Assembly (NCBI RefSeq): GCF_000015865.1
Contig: NC_009012.1
Span: forward strand, 496,001 to 560,000
Length of the DNA: 64,000 bases
Direction of reading: 5' to 3'
Source: Acetivibrio thermocellus ATCC 27405
Lineage (GTDB): Bacteria; Bacillota; Clostridia; Acetivibrionales; Acetivibrionaceae
The stretch's first letter is position 1. Every line of letters begins with the position of its first letter. The position numbers were made by a program, and so were the translations under genes. Positions 46,990 to 56,796 of the stretch are shown here, piece after piece. The notes beneath the pieces are model-generated. The model was not told where the DNA came from and ran no database searches. It saw nothing but the letters and a program-made list of their open reading frames with translations.

Positions 46990-47568
46990 GTTATAAACGA
47001 CATTTTCCGATAAATTGCCATCTTCTGCAAAAAAACAGGAGTTACAGTATTTTTTATCTCCTTTCGATGAAAAAGTTTATAATTTTGCTATTAATTTTAC
47101 ACTATAATTCCATAATTTTCAACAAAATGTATTTGTTTCAGAGAGTGAGCATAATACTTTTATATATGTAAAATAAAACAATTCAATTGTAAAGAGAATT
47201 AAAATATAGTAATATAAATTGTAGAAGAATATAGAAAAGTGTGCTTTGGGTTAATAGTTATGCATACACCTGCAACAATTGATGCAAAAACATTTCGTTT
47301 TTCTTTTCGCACCAAATCTTTTCCGTACAATAAGTCCTATTTCGTTGAAGCATTACGAAAATATATAATATAAATATGCTTTGCCGTTTCCTGAAAATTT
47401 GATTTAATAATCTGGCCTGTGCAATAATTTTGCTTATAAATTTATGCTTATAAATATTACAAAGCAAATAGGAGGTGTATATTTAGTTATTTAATTTAAG
47501 TGTACCGCAACAGGCTGTTTGCCTGAAATTATTGTTTATTATCAGTATTTTGGAGGGGATGGGAAAGG
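46990..47568. other. 579-bp region upstream of the GH9 cellulase
   Basis: AT-rich. It holds the damaged 5' end of the minus-strand gene, a possible promoter (TTGAAG-N18-TATAAA, 47345-47374), an AGGAGGTG at about 47470-47477 not followed by a gene, and a small CAGGC-TGTTT-GCCTG hairpin at about 47511-47525. CAATAATTT (47422-47430) could pair with AAATTATTG (47526-47534). Confidence 0.5.
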
Positions 47569-49938
47569 ATGAGAGAGAAAAAAATCTTTTCAAAAAGAAC
47601 AAAAGCATTAATAGTTAGTTTTGTAATTCTTGCTTTGATGGTTTTCCCTGTCGGTACTGTCAATATTAGTGCCGCTAATGTGGAATACAACTATGCAAAG
47701 GCGTTGCAGTATTCCATATACTTTTACGATGCAAATATGTGCGGTACCGGGGTTGACGAGAACGGACAGTACAACTGGAGAGGCGACTGCCATGTTTATG
47801 ATGCGGAACTTCCGCTCGATTCTGTAAACACCAATATGTCCGATGCATTTATCAGAGAGAACATAAGTGTACTTGATCCTGACGGAGACGGTAAAGTTGA
47901 TGTTTCCGGCGGTTTTCATGATGCCGGTGACCATGTGAAATTCGGTATGCCTGAAGCATATTCCGGTTCCACACTGGGATGGGGATATTATGAATTCAGG
48001 GAACAGTATAAGCAGACAGGACAGGATCAGCATATCGAGACGATTTTGCGTTATTTTAATGATTATTTCATGAGATGTACTTTCAGAGATAAAGACGGCA
48101 ATGTAGTTGCGTTTTGTTATCAAGTGGGTGACGGTGACATTGACCATGCTTACTGGAATCCACCTGAAATTGATGATATGTTCCGTAGAGGATGGTTTGC
48201 CACTAAACATTTGCCTTCAACGGATTGCGTGTCCGCAGCTGCTGCTTCTCTTGCAGTAAACTATTTCAACTTCAAAGATACAGACCCTGAATATGCCGAA
48301 AAAAGCCTTGACTATGCAAAAGCATTGTTTGACTTTGCACAAAAAAATGACAAAGAAGTTAATGCAGACGGTCCTAAAGGATATTATACTTCTTCAAAAT
48401 GGCAGGATGACTACTGCTGGGCTGCGGCATGGCTTTACCTTGCAACCCAGGATGACAATTATTTGAATGAACTGTTTAAGTATTATGATTATTATGCACC
48501 TTCCTGCTGGACTCACTGCTGGAATGACGTTTGGGCAGGTACGGCATGCATTTTGGCTCAAATAGACGATCTTTACGACAAAGACAGCGAGGAGTTTGAA
48601 AACAGGTACAGACAGGCTGCAAATAAGAGTCCTTATGAACCGATAGATTTTTGGGCCGAGGTTGCAAAACTGGTAGAGAACTGGATGTACGGTAAGACTG
48701 TTACAATTACTCCCGGTGGATATGCATTCCTTAACAAATGGGGTTCGGCAAGATACAACACAGCTACACAGTTTGTAGCTCTTGTGTATGACAAACACCA
48801 TGGTGATGCGCCTTCAGCATACAGTCAATGGGCAAGGTCGCAAATGGAGTACCTTATGGGAAACAATCCTCTTAATCGTTGCTACATTGTAGGATACAGC
48901 GATATTTCCGTAAAATTCCCGCACCATAGGGCGGCATCAGGTTTGTCAAAATGTGAAGACCCTGATCCTCACAAATATGTATTGTATGGTGCGCTGGTCG
49001 GCGGACCGGATGAGAATGACCAACATATAGATATGACATCAGACTGGGTTTACAATGAAGTTACAATAGACTACAATGCTGCTTTTGTTGGTGCATGTGC
49101 CGGCCTTTACAGATACTTTGGGGATCCTTCAATGGAGATTACACCTAATTTCCCGCCGAAGGTCGAGATATCGGACCCTGACAACGGAGGTTCCTATTGG
49201 GTAGAAGCATTTGGTGTGGACATAGTACAAAGCGATGGACCAAAAGCAACTGAAGTCACTTTGTATGTACGTTCGGATTCAAGGAAACCGTCAAAGAATA
49301 TTTCCGTCAGGTACTTCTTCGATGCCACGGGGATGTCATCGGTTGACCCTGACAAGATGGAGATAAGACAGCTTTATGACCAGACAGCGGCAGAGACGGA
49401 TTATGCGGCCAAACTTACAGGTCCTCACCATTATAAAGATAATATTTACTATGTGGAAATATCGTGGGAAGGATTTGCAATCGCTAATTCCAATAAAAAA
49501 TACCAGTTTGCGTTGGGTACATACACATGGGGCAACAGTTGGGATCCGACCGACGACTGGAGTTATCAGGAATTGAAGATAGAAGAGAGTAATTATACAG
49601 GAACTCCTGCGAGAAACAACAGAATATGTGTTTATGATGCCGGTGTTCTTGTGGGAGGAATTGAGCCGGACGGAACAACACCTCAATCACCTACTCCGTC
49701 GCCGACTCCCACACCTCCACAGGAACCGGAATTCACATATGGAGATTTAAACGGGGACGGCAGGGTTAATTCATCAGACTTGGCTTTGATGAAGAGGTAT
49801 GTGGTTAAACAAATTGAGAAATTAAATGTTCCGGTAAAAGCAGCTGACCTTAATGGAGACGATAAAGTAAATTCAACCGATTATTCAGTCTTAAAGAGAT
49901 ATTTGCTCCGTTCAATCGAGGTTATTCCGATAAAATAA
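47569..49938 (+). CDS. Cellulosomal GH9-CBM3c endoglucanase with dockerin
   Basis: A 789-residue secreted cellulase. Signal peptide about 1-35; GH9 domain about 38-520 starting VEYNYAKALQYSIYFYDANM. The catalytic Asp pair is D118/D121 in HDAGDHVKFG, the conserved His lies in KFPHHRAAS and the acid is E497 in WVYNEVTIDY. A CBM3 of the c type (about 535-695) follows closely, as in processive endoglucanases. A Thr/Pro linker (PTPSPTPTPP) leads to a dockerin (about 722-789) with GDLNGDGRVNSSD and ADLNGDDKVNSTD. It differs from celK/cbhA, which have the N-terminal Ig type of GH9. GGAGGGGATGGGAAAGG precedes the ATG. I do not assign an established three-letter name. Confidence 0.93.
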   Translation: MREKKIFSKRTKALIVSFVILALMVFPVGTVNISAANVEYNYAKALQYSIYFYDANMCGTGVDENGQYNWRGDCHVYDAELPLDSVNTNMSDAFIRENISVLDPDGDGKVDVSGGFHDAGDHVKFGMPEAYSGSTLGWGYYEFREQYKQTGQDQHIETILRYFNDYFMRCTFRDKDGNVVAFCYQVGDGDIDHAYWNPPEIDDMFRRGWFATKHLPSTDCVSAAAASLAVNYFNFKDTDPEYAEKSLDYAKALFDFAQKNDKEVNADGPKGYYTSSKWQDDYCWAAAWLYLATQDDNYLNELFKYYDYYAPSCWTHCWNDVWAGTACILAQIDDLYDKDSEEFENRYRQAANKSPYEPIDFWAEVAKLVENWMYGKTVTITPGGYAFLNKWGSARYNTATQFVALVYDKHHGDAPSAYSQWARSQMEYLMGNNPLNRCYIVGYSDISVKFPHHRAASGLSKCEDPDPHKYVLYGALVGGPDENDQHIDMTSDWVYNEVTIDYNAAFVGACAGLYRYFGDPSMEITPNFPPKVEISDPDNGGSYWVEAFGVDIVQSDGPKATEVTLYVRSDSRKPSKNISVRYFFDATGMSSVDPDKMEIRQLYDQTAAETDYAAKLTGPHHYKDNIYYVEISWEGFAIANSNKKYQFALGTYTWGNSWDPTDDWSYQELKIEESNYTGTPARNNRICVYDAGVLVGGIEPDGTTPQSPTPSPTPTPPQEPEFTYGDLNGDGRVNSSDLALMKRYVVKQIEKLNVPVKAADLNGDDKVNSTDYSVLKRYLLRSIEVIPIK

Positions 49939-49962
49939 AAGCTGAATACCAAAATGAAAGAC

Positions 49963-49996
49963 GAAGGCTGCCCTTTTTTGGGCGGTCTTCTTTTTT
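49963..49996 (+). terminator. Terminator after GH9 gene
   Basis: GAAGGCTGCCC, six T loop, GGGCGGTCTTC then TTTTTT; 11 pairs including wobbles. Confidence 0.8.
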
Positions 49997-50106
49997 ATTA
50001 TCTTATGTCTCAAATATATCTCAAACACAAACAGGCATATTTTGCATATCTTATTAGTGGGTTACGCAAACTATTTTAAGAATCAATTTAAATGGAGGGA
50101 CTTTGC

Positions 50107-51207
50107 ATGACAAAAGGCAGAATAAGGCACATGTTTCCGGGAGGTAACACTTCACAGGGCTTTTTCAGCTATTATGATTATATATTAGGCCAGGAGGAAG
50201 CCAATAGAATTATATGTATTAAAGGCGGTCCCGGTGTCGGAAAGTCAACATTCATGAAGAAAATAGGAAAAGAGATGGTGGAAAGAGGATATGACGTGGA
50301 ATTTATGCACTGTTCAAGTGATAACAACAGCCTTGACGGTGTGGTAATACCGTCACTGAAAATAGCTCTTCTCGACGGAACGGCTCCCCATGTTGTGGAT
50401 CCTAAAAATCCCGGAGCGGTAGATGAGATAATACATCTCGGTGACTTCTGGAACGAAAAAGAGCTAAGAAAGAACAAGGAAGGCATATTAAGGGACAATA
50501 AAGAGGTGGGAAGAACGTTCAGAAGGGCATACAGATATATAAAAGCTGCCTATTTTATATATGAGGACAATATGGAAATAGTGAGCCGGTGCATGGACAA
50601 CGCAAAAGTAAACAAACTCTCCGATAGGCTTAAAGACGAAATTATGGGCGACAAGGACATTGCGGACCGGCAGGGCAGGGATAGAAAACTTTTTGCAAGT
50701 GCAATCACTCCGAACGGACTTGTAAACTATCTTGATACGCTGATTAATACAGATAAGGTGTATGTTCTCAAAGGTATGCCGGGAACAGGGACTGAAAGAG
50801 TGATTCAAAAGATAAAGGAAGCGGCTGTGGAAAGAGGTTATGATGTTGAATCTTTTTATTGCGCACTAAATCCGTATAAGTTGGAACATCTTATAATACC
50901 TGGTTTGAATGTTTCAATAACTACGTCAAATGATTATCACAGTGCCAATGTGGAAAACACCGCTGAGTATAACCTTGATGAATATTTGGATATGACGGAA
51001 TTGGGAAAATATCAGGAAACTTTGGAAAATAACAAAAAGAATTTTGAAATGTTACTTGACACAGCTATAAAAACCATTGCAAAAGCAAAAGCATTTCATG
51101 ACAGTATGGAAAACTATTACATACCCAATATGGATTTTGACGCGGTGGAAAGATGCTATGAAGCTACTTTGAACAGGATTCTTGAATATGCAAAAGAGTG
51201 TCACTGA
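50107..51207 (+). CDS. Two-domain P-loop ATPase (PRK06851-like)
   Basis: A 366-residue cytoplasmic protein made of two similar P-loop halves. The first has an intact Walker A, GGPGVGKSTFMKK (about 42-54). The second has GMPGTGTERVIQ (about 224-235) where the Walker lysine and serine are replaced, so only the first half should bind ATP normally. The opening HMFPGGNTSQGFFSYYDYIL and FMHCSSDNNSLDGVVIPSL are characteristic of this conserved Firmicute family of unknown function. The ATG at 50107 is preferred; GGAGGG lies just upstream. Monocistronic between two terminators. Confidence 0.82.
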   Translation: MTKGRIRHMFPGGNTSQGFFSYYDYILGQEEANRIICIKGGPGVGKSTFMKKIGKEMVERGYDVEFMHCSSDNNSLDGVVIPSLKIALLDGTAPHVVDPKNPGAVDEIIHLGDFWNEKELRKNKEGILRDNKEVGRTFRRAYRYIKAAYFIYEDNMEIVSRCMDNAKVNKLSDRLKDEIMGDKDIADRQGRDRKLFASAITPNGLVNYLDTLINTDKVYVLKGMPGTGTERVIQKIKEAAVERGYDVESFYCALNPYKLEHLIIPGLNVSITTSNDYHSANVENTAEYNLDEYLDMTELGKYQETLENNKKNFEMLLDTAIKTIAKAKAFHDSMENYYIPNMDFDAVERCYEATLNRILEYAKECH

Positions 51208-51216
51208 ATATAGATT

Positions 51217-51248
51217 AAAGGAGTCGGAATTATTTTGACTCCTTTTTT
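51217..51248 (+). terminator. Terminator after ATPase gene
   Basis: AAAGGAGTC, loop, GACTCCTTTTTTT. Confidence 0.8.
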
Positions 51249-51411
51249 TACGAGTCTTGAACATGATTTGAAGTCTGTGATACAATATAATAAAATAAAA
51301 GTTGGAACAACAAACAGATTTATACTGTCCCCTATATATTTGATTGCTTTTTTATTTTTATCCGCAATTTCGTCAAATGCTTTATTTTTTACGGATACAA
51401 GGGGGTATACT

Positions 51412-52464
51412 GTGAAAAGGAAAATTTTGATTGTGTTTGTACTGCTGTCAATTGCAATTTCCCAGTTTTTGTATTTTGAAGTGGGATGTTTTGATGTTTA
51501 TGCCTGGAATAAGGCAGTTATTGGAGATGTAAATGCGGACGGTGTTGTAAATATCAGTGATTATGTACTTATGAAGAGATATATTCTCCGTATTATTGCA
51601 GATTTTCCTGCTGACGATGATATGTGGGTCGGAGATGTAAACGGAGATAATGTTATCAACGATATTGACTGTAATTATTTGAAAAGATATTTACTTCATA
51701 TGATTAGGGAATTTCCGAAGAACTCTTACAATTCGGCACCTACATTTACGCCCATACCGACATTTACACCGACACCGACGCCGACAAAGGCACCTGCCGC
51801 TCCTGCAAATACACAATCCGGCATTTTGAATGACGGATATTTTCCTCCGGGAACTTCGAAGCATGAACTTATAGCAAGGGCTTCAAGTCTAAAAGTGAGT
51901 GAAGTTAAAGCCATTATAAAAAAGCAGGTGGATGAACACTGGGATGTTATAAGGGACGTGTGTGGGTTTAAGAATAAAGAAGTTGCTTATGCGTTTTTCT
52001 TTGGAATGGCTACCAGAGAGTCCACTTTTAGAGCTGCAACTGAGACCGGAAGCGGGGCTTCACACGCTTTTGGCCCTTTGCAGACAGCCGAGACGGCTTA
52101 TGCAAATGCGAATCCCAACTACATGCCCGAGCATAATGTTCCGGAGATGCACCAATATGATTTTACGGAATACAACTTCTATGATGTGGGTATATCCGTA
52201 CATATGGGAATCAGACATTTTTTGCACTTTGCAAGACTTGCGAAGGAAAAATACAGCGGCAGGGACATAGCGCGTCACGGCTTGATGGGATACAATACAG
52301 GTTGGATTGACGGTGCGGACGAATCTTGGATTGTAAGATATGCGGATGAAACTGCTGCTTTGGGGGCATGGTATCTTAGGAACAATCATATGTCCGATGA
52401 TGAGTTTACATGGGATACCGATCCGAGGGTGGATCGCAGCAATCCATGGGAGATTTATTACTAA
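51412..52464 (+). CDS. Dockerin-bearing lytic-transglycosylase-like protein
   Basis: A 350-residue exported protein. A signal peptide (1-31) is followed by an N-terminal dockerin (about 39-103), a Thr/Pro linker (TPTPTPTKAPAAP) and a C-terminal domain of about 205 residues. That domain has the pattern of SLT lytic transglycosylases: E203 in RESTFRA, GPLQT with Q224, a helix ISVHMGIRHFLHFARL, and GYNTGW near 293. It may cut peptidoglycan or a related glycan. The dockerin loops, GDVNADGVVNISD and GDVNGDNVINDID, lack the usual Ser-Thr pair, so its cohesin partner may differ from that of the cellulases. The GTG start follows AAGGGGG; the longer ORF would start inside a terminator. Confidence 0.8.
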   Translation: MKRKILIVFVLLSIAISQFLYFEVGCFDVYAWNKAVIGDVNADGVVNISDYVLMKRYILRIIADFPADDDMWVGDVNGDNVINDIDCNYLKRYLLHMIREFPKNSYNSAPTFTPIPTFTPTPTPTKAPAAPANTQSGILNDGYFPPGTSKHELIARASSLKVSEVKAIIKKQVDEHWDVIRDVCGFKNKEVAYAFFFGMATRESTFRAATETGSGASHAFGPLQTAETAYANANPNYMPEHNVPEMHQYDFTEYNFYDVGISVHMGIRHFLHFARLAKEKYSGRDIARHGLMGYNTGWIDGADESWIVRYADETAALGAWYLRNNHMSDDEFTWDTDPRVDRSNPWEIYY

Positions 52465-52774
52465 TTGCCGTAAAGCAGTGAAGCAACATTGTTTAGACCG
52501 TTTAGGGGATGAGGGAGCCGGTTTTGCGCCTAAATCCCCTCATCTATTTGACCTGAAGCGGCAAAAATATAAAAACAAAAGTCTGAGAATATTTGAAAAA
52601 ATTTAAAGTACATAACCGGTAGGTTGGATTTTTTATAGAGAAATTATTTTTTGAGGTTTAAAATAATATATTAATGAGGTTTAAAATATTGTATTAAAAT
52701 GATATTATTTATTTATATGTTGTATATTGCATAGAAAAGAATACATCATTAAAGAGCAAAGGTAGGTTGTTATT
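52465..52774. other. 310-bp intergenic region before the TPR gene
   Basis: Contains a hairpin (GATGAGGG with CCCTCATC, about 52507-52542) with a competing TTTAGG/CCTAAA pairing, then AT-rich DNA. The hairpin may end the dockerin gene, although no T-run follows. No ORF supported. Confidence 0.45.
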
Positions 52775-55700
52775 TTGGGAATTTTCAATATATATACACT
52801 GTTCGGAGACAGAAAAAGCAAGGCTGAAAAGTTGTCCAAAAAAGGAGACGAATTGTTTCTGAACAATAAGTATGCCGAATCTGTGAACTATTACAAAAAG
52901 GCAATAAAAACATATGCCAAATATTTTGAAGCTTATGTAAACTTAGGTTATACATTGATAATATTGGGAAAATATGAAGAGTGTATAAGGTATTGCAACA
53001 GGGCATTGGCTCTTAATCCTCAGGATGCTTCGGAGTTGTATTTTATAAAGGCTGAATGCTTCAAAAAAATGAAGAGATATCGTGAAGCTCTGGAGAATTA
53101 TATAAAGGCGGTTGAAATAAGGAAGAGGGTTTTCTATTTGATTCCACTGGCAATTCTTCTTTATGATATGGAGGAATATGACAAGGCTCTGGAGATATTT
53201 GACACTCTTGAAGCATTAGACCTTAAATATAATGATGATTTGGAAAGTATATTCCTTTACAAAGGTAAGATAATGGAAAAGAAAGGCCGTTTCAAAGAAG
53301 CTATAGATTACTTTGACAAGGCTCTTGAGGTTAATCCTGCAAATGCGGAGATATATGATAAAAAAGCTTCTTCTTTGTATTATCTGGGCAGAGATACGGA
53401 TGACATGGATCTTATAAAGGAATCAATAATATATTATCGAAAAGCGCTGGAGATAGACGGTGAATATTTGCACTCATTAAACGGAATTGCAGTTTCTCTT
53501 GAGGTGTTGGGAAATGCCGATGAAGCTTTGATTTATTATGATAAAGCACTCGAAGTTTATCCTGATTTTGTACTTGTCCATTACAACAAGGCAAATTTGT
53601 TGATGAATTTAAGCAGAAATGAAGAGGCTTTATATCATTATGACAAGGCAATACAGATAGACCGGTATTGTGTTGATGCCTACATCGAAAAAGCGGAATT
53701 GCTTTGCAAGATGGAAAAGTACGCTGACGCTTTGAAAGTGTTGGATAATATTTTGAATATTGTAGAAGCTTCCGATATCAGAGACAGAAATGAGAAAATA
53801 TGCACATTGTTAAAGTGCAAGGGTGAAGCGTTTCATATCATGGGTAAATTTAACGAAGCTATTGAGTGCTATGACAAAGCTCTTGCAGTTGATAAAGACA
53901 GAGCGGATGTTCTTGTGAAAAAGGGGGAAGCTTATAATCGTTTGGGAATGCCTCAAGAGGCAATTCTTATGTACGAAAAAGCACTCGGGGTGAGAAATGA
54001 CTATTATATAGCCTATTTTTTAATGGGAGTTACATACAAGCATTTAGATGAGTACCAATTGGCACTTGAAGCTTTTGATTGTTATATAAATGCTGTGCCT
54101 AAAGTACCTGAAGCTTATGTGGAGAGGGCTGAAGTACTGCAATTTATGCAAAGGTATGAGGAGGCAAAGGAAGATTGCGACCAAGCCCTTGTGTTGAGGC
54201 CACAGTTTGGAAGTGCATGTTACAGGAAGAGCCTTATTTTATGTGAACTTGGCAAATATGATGAGGCAATAGAAATTCTCGAAAAACTGCTCGATGATGA
54301 AGAGTTTTGTGATATTGCAGGATATTTCAAGGGTGTTGCGCTGAAAAATCTGGGAAGGTATGAAGAAGCTTTGGAATATGTGGATGGATATATAACAAAA
54401 TATCCCGGATACAGAGAACCCTATCTTGAAAAAGCTGATATTTTGATTGCTCTTGAAGAATACGAAAAAGCCATGGAGGCCTGTAACGTTCTGCTTGACA
54501 GGGATGCTGAAGATATCGGTGCTTTGGTAAAAAAGAGCGGTGTGTTTTTCAGACAGGATAAATTCGAAGAGGCTCTTAAATGTATTGAAGATGCCATGGC
54601 TTTATCTTTGGACCATCATGCTTTGTACTACTACAAAGCAGAAATACTGAGGAATATGGGGAAACCTGAGGAGGCTATAGAGTTTTTTGACAAATATATT
54701 GAGAAAGTTCCCAACCACCCCAATCCTTATATTGGCCGTGCGAAGTCGTTATATGTAATGCAGGAATATGAGAAAGCCCTGGAATGCTGTGAAAAGGCAA
54801 TAAGTCTTGATGACAAATATATTGAAGGTTATTATTCAAAAGCGCACATATTGCTGCAGATGGACAAATATGAGGATGTCCTGGAACTGTTGGATAAAAT
54901 AAAGGAAATTGATCCGGAGTTTCCTATGTTTTATTATGACCGGGCTGAAGTTTTCAAAAGAATGGGAAATCACGAAAAAGCGCTTCAGGAAATCGATATT
55001 TATCTTGAGAAATTTCCGGACGACGGCTATGCCCATGAAAAAAGGGCCAATATCCTGTTTACTTTGGGAAGACTTGACGAGGCCATCGAGGAATGCGACA
55101 AGGCCATCGAGTTTGAACCCGAGCTGTTAGATGCTTACTACGGGAAGGGATACATACTTTATTATACAGGACGGTTTAAAGAGTCCTTAAGCTATTTTGA
55201 CAAGGTAATTGAGTTAAATTCCAAAAGTGCTTATGCTTATTACAGCAAGGGAAATGCCCTTAAATATTTGGGAGACTTTGAAGGCGCTTTGGAAAATTAC
55301 AACTATGCCATAAATTTGTGGCATGAATTTGCTGAGTGTTATTCGGCCATAGGTCATCTTTATTTCCTGGTGGGTAATTATACAAACAGTATGATTTTCT
55401 ACGACAGGGCTGAGAGTCTAAAACCGGATTATATTTATCCATATATAGGAAAATCCCAGCTGTATATGACGCTGGGCGACATGGAAAGTGCCATAAGGTA
55501 TAGTGACAAAGCTTTGGAAATATCTCCTGATGATGCGGAGGTACACAATAACAAGGGTAAGATTCTGGGGTATTTTGGAATGTTTGATGAAGCAGTCAGC
55601 TCTTTTCTGACTGCAATTGAACTAAATGACAGTCAGGCGGAATATTATTATAATCTGGGAAATGCCTATCTTATGATAAATGAGTTTGAAAATGCGATAG

Positions 55701-55945
55701 AAAGCTATAACAAGGCTATAAATTTGTATCCGGAGTATGAAGCCGCCTACGTTGGAATCGGCAAGGCGCAGATGTGCCTTGAAAATATTGAAGAAGCACT
55801 GAAGAATTTTAACAAAGCCATAGAATTGAATCCGCGTTCTGCCGAAGCATATTATTCAAAATCCGAGGCTTTAAGAATACTGGACGAGGAAGAAGAAGCG
55901 CAGGAGTGCTATGAAAAGGCTTTGGAGCTTGGGTATAATGCATAG
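52775..55945 (+). CDS. Giant tetratricopeptide-repeat protein
   Basis: 1056 residues made almost wholly of TPR units, roughly 28-30 copies of 34 residues. Clear examples: YAESVNYYKKAIKTYAKYFE, FKEAIDYFDKALEVNPANAE and NAIESYNKAINLYPEYEAAY. Gly/Ala positions and the N-P at helix ends are conserved. There is no signal peptide and no added catalytic domain, so it is a cytoplasmic superhelical scaffold with unknown partners. The start is TTG; AAAGGTAGG is the likely ribosome site. The repeats are diverged at the DNA level, so this is not a recently expanded array. Confidence 0.85.
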   Translation: MGIFNIYTLFGDRKSKAEKLSKKGDELFLNNKYAESVNYYKKAIKTYAKYFEAYVNLGYTLIILGKYEECIRYCNRALALNPQDASELYFIKAECFKKMKRYREALENYIKAVEIRKRVFYLIPLAILLYDMEEYDKALEIFDTLEALDLKYNDDLESIFLYKGKIMEKKGRFKEAIDYFDKALEVNPANAEIYDKKASSLYYLGRDTDDMDLIKESIIYYRKALEIDGEYLHSLNGIAVSLEVLGNADEALIYYDKALEVYPDFVLVHYNKANLLMNLSRNEEALYHYDKAIQIDRYCVDAYIEKAELLCKMEKYADALKVLDNILNIVEASDIRDRNEKICTLLKCKGEAFHIMGKFNEAIECYDKALAVDKDRADVLVKKGEAYNRLGMPQEAILMYEKALGVRNDYYIAYFLMGVTYKHLDEYQLALEAFDCYINAVPKVPEAYVERAEVLQFMQRYEEAKEDCDQALVLRPQFGSACYRKSLILCELGKYDEAIEILEKLLDDEEFCDIAGYFKGVALKNLGRYEEALEYVDGYITKYPGYREPYLEKADILIALEEYEKAMEACNVLLDRDAEDIGALVKKSGVFFRQDKFEEALKCIEDAMALSLDHHALYYYKAEILRNMGKPEEAIEFFDKYIEKVPNHPNPYIGRAKSLYVMQEYEKALECCEKAISLDDKYIEGYYSKAHILLQMDKYEDVLELLDKIKEIDPEFPMFYYDRAEVFKRMGNHEKALQEIDIYLEKFPDDGYAHEKRANILFTLGRLDEAIEECDKAIEFEPELLDAYYGKGYILYYTGRFKESLSYFDKVIELNSKSAYAYYSKGNALKYLGDFEGALENYNYAINLWHEFAECYSAIGHLYFLVGNYTNSMIFYDRAESLKPDYIYPYIGKSQLYMTLGDMESAIRYSDKALEISPDDAEVHNNKGKILGYFGMFDEAVSSFLTAIELNDSQAEYYYNLGNAYLMINEFENAIESYNKAINLYPEYEAAYVGIGKAQMCLENIEEALKNFNKAIELNPRSAEAYYSKSEALRILDEEEEAQECYEKALELGYNA

Positions 55946-55979
55946 GAAAACTTAATATTGGTTCTCTTGAAAGGAGAGA

Positions 55980-56447
55980 ATGGTTCTTATGAATGGAATA
56001 AAGAAATTCAAATGGATTATTGGTACTACTTCTATTATTCTTGTTGCTTTTTTAGCAGTGGTTATGAACTCAGATAAATGGGGAAGTGGAGCGGTATCAG
56101 CATATGGAAAGGTATCGCAGGATGCAATAGAAGTTTCGTTGATAAATTTGATTGCCACGCCGGAACAGTATGACGGGAAATTAGTAAGGGTTACAGGAGT
56201 GGCAAAAGTTGAATTTGAAAACAGTGGCCTATATCTTTCAAGAGATGATTACAAAAATGCGATAACGAAAAATGCTGTTTGCTTGACATTGGATGAGAAA
56301 TTGCTTGGAACAACATATGAAAATCTTAAAAAAACGAACGGAAAGTATGTTTTTGTTGAAGGTATTTTTAACGGCAAGGAAAAAGGCCATTTTGACAGGT
56401 GTTCTGGAACAATTGATAACATTACAAGGTACGAGGTTTGGAAGTAG
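55980..56447 (+). CDS. Membrane-anchored OB-fold-like protein
   Basis: A 155-residue protein with an N-terminal membrane anchor (IIGTTSIILVAFLAVVM) and a small beta-barrel-like domain. The core is VSLINLIATPEQYDGKLVRV followed by GVAKVEFENSGLYLSRDDY and GKYVFVEGIFNG. I have seen this domain as a stand-alone hypothetical protein in many bacteria, and it looks like an OB fold. The start may be ATG 55980, very close to AAGGAG, or ATG 55989. It lies 34 bp behind the TPR gene and may be cotranscribed. No enzymatic role is visible. Confidence 0.65.
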   Translation: MVLMNGIKKFKWIIGTTSIILVAFLAVVMNSDKWGSGAVSAYGKVSQDAIEVSLINLIATPEQYDGKLVRVTGVAKVEFENSGLYLSRDDYKNAITKNAVCLTLDEKLLGTTYENLKKTNGKYVFVEGIFNGKEKGHFDRCSGTIDNITRYEVWK

Positions 56448-56503
56448 CTTAAATCACCATTGAAATTTCATGTTTTTTACCGCATCCGGATACTAAATGA
56501 CAT

Positions 56504-56537
56504 ATCCCTGATAGTTCAATTCTGTCAGGGATTTTTT
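56504..56537 (+). terminator. Terminator after OB-fold-like gene
   Basis: ATCCCTGA, loop, TCAGGGAT followed by TTTTT. Confidence 0.8.
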
Positions 56538-56796
56538 ATTTTGTGAACAGATACAAAATGTTATTGTAAAGCTGCAAAGTACCTGTCCAATAAAAAAATA
56601 TTGGGGTCAAATTTCAAAAATATTCCACTGATTGATATATAACGATGCATATAAAATCCCCGGTAAAATTACTAGTTGAAGATATTTTTTATATAATTAC
56701 AAAATTCGACAAAAAATGTATTTGCAATAGGATATTTTTATGCTAAAATTTCAAAGAAATTTTGGTAAGTATTATCTTTTTAAGGGATATGTACAA

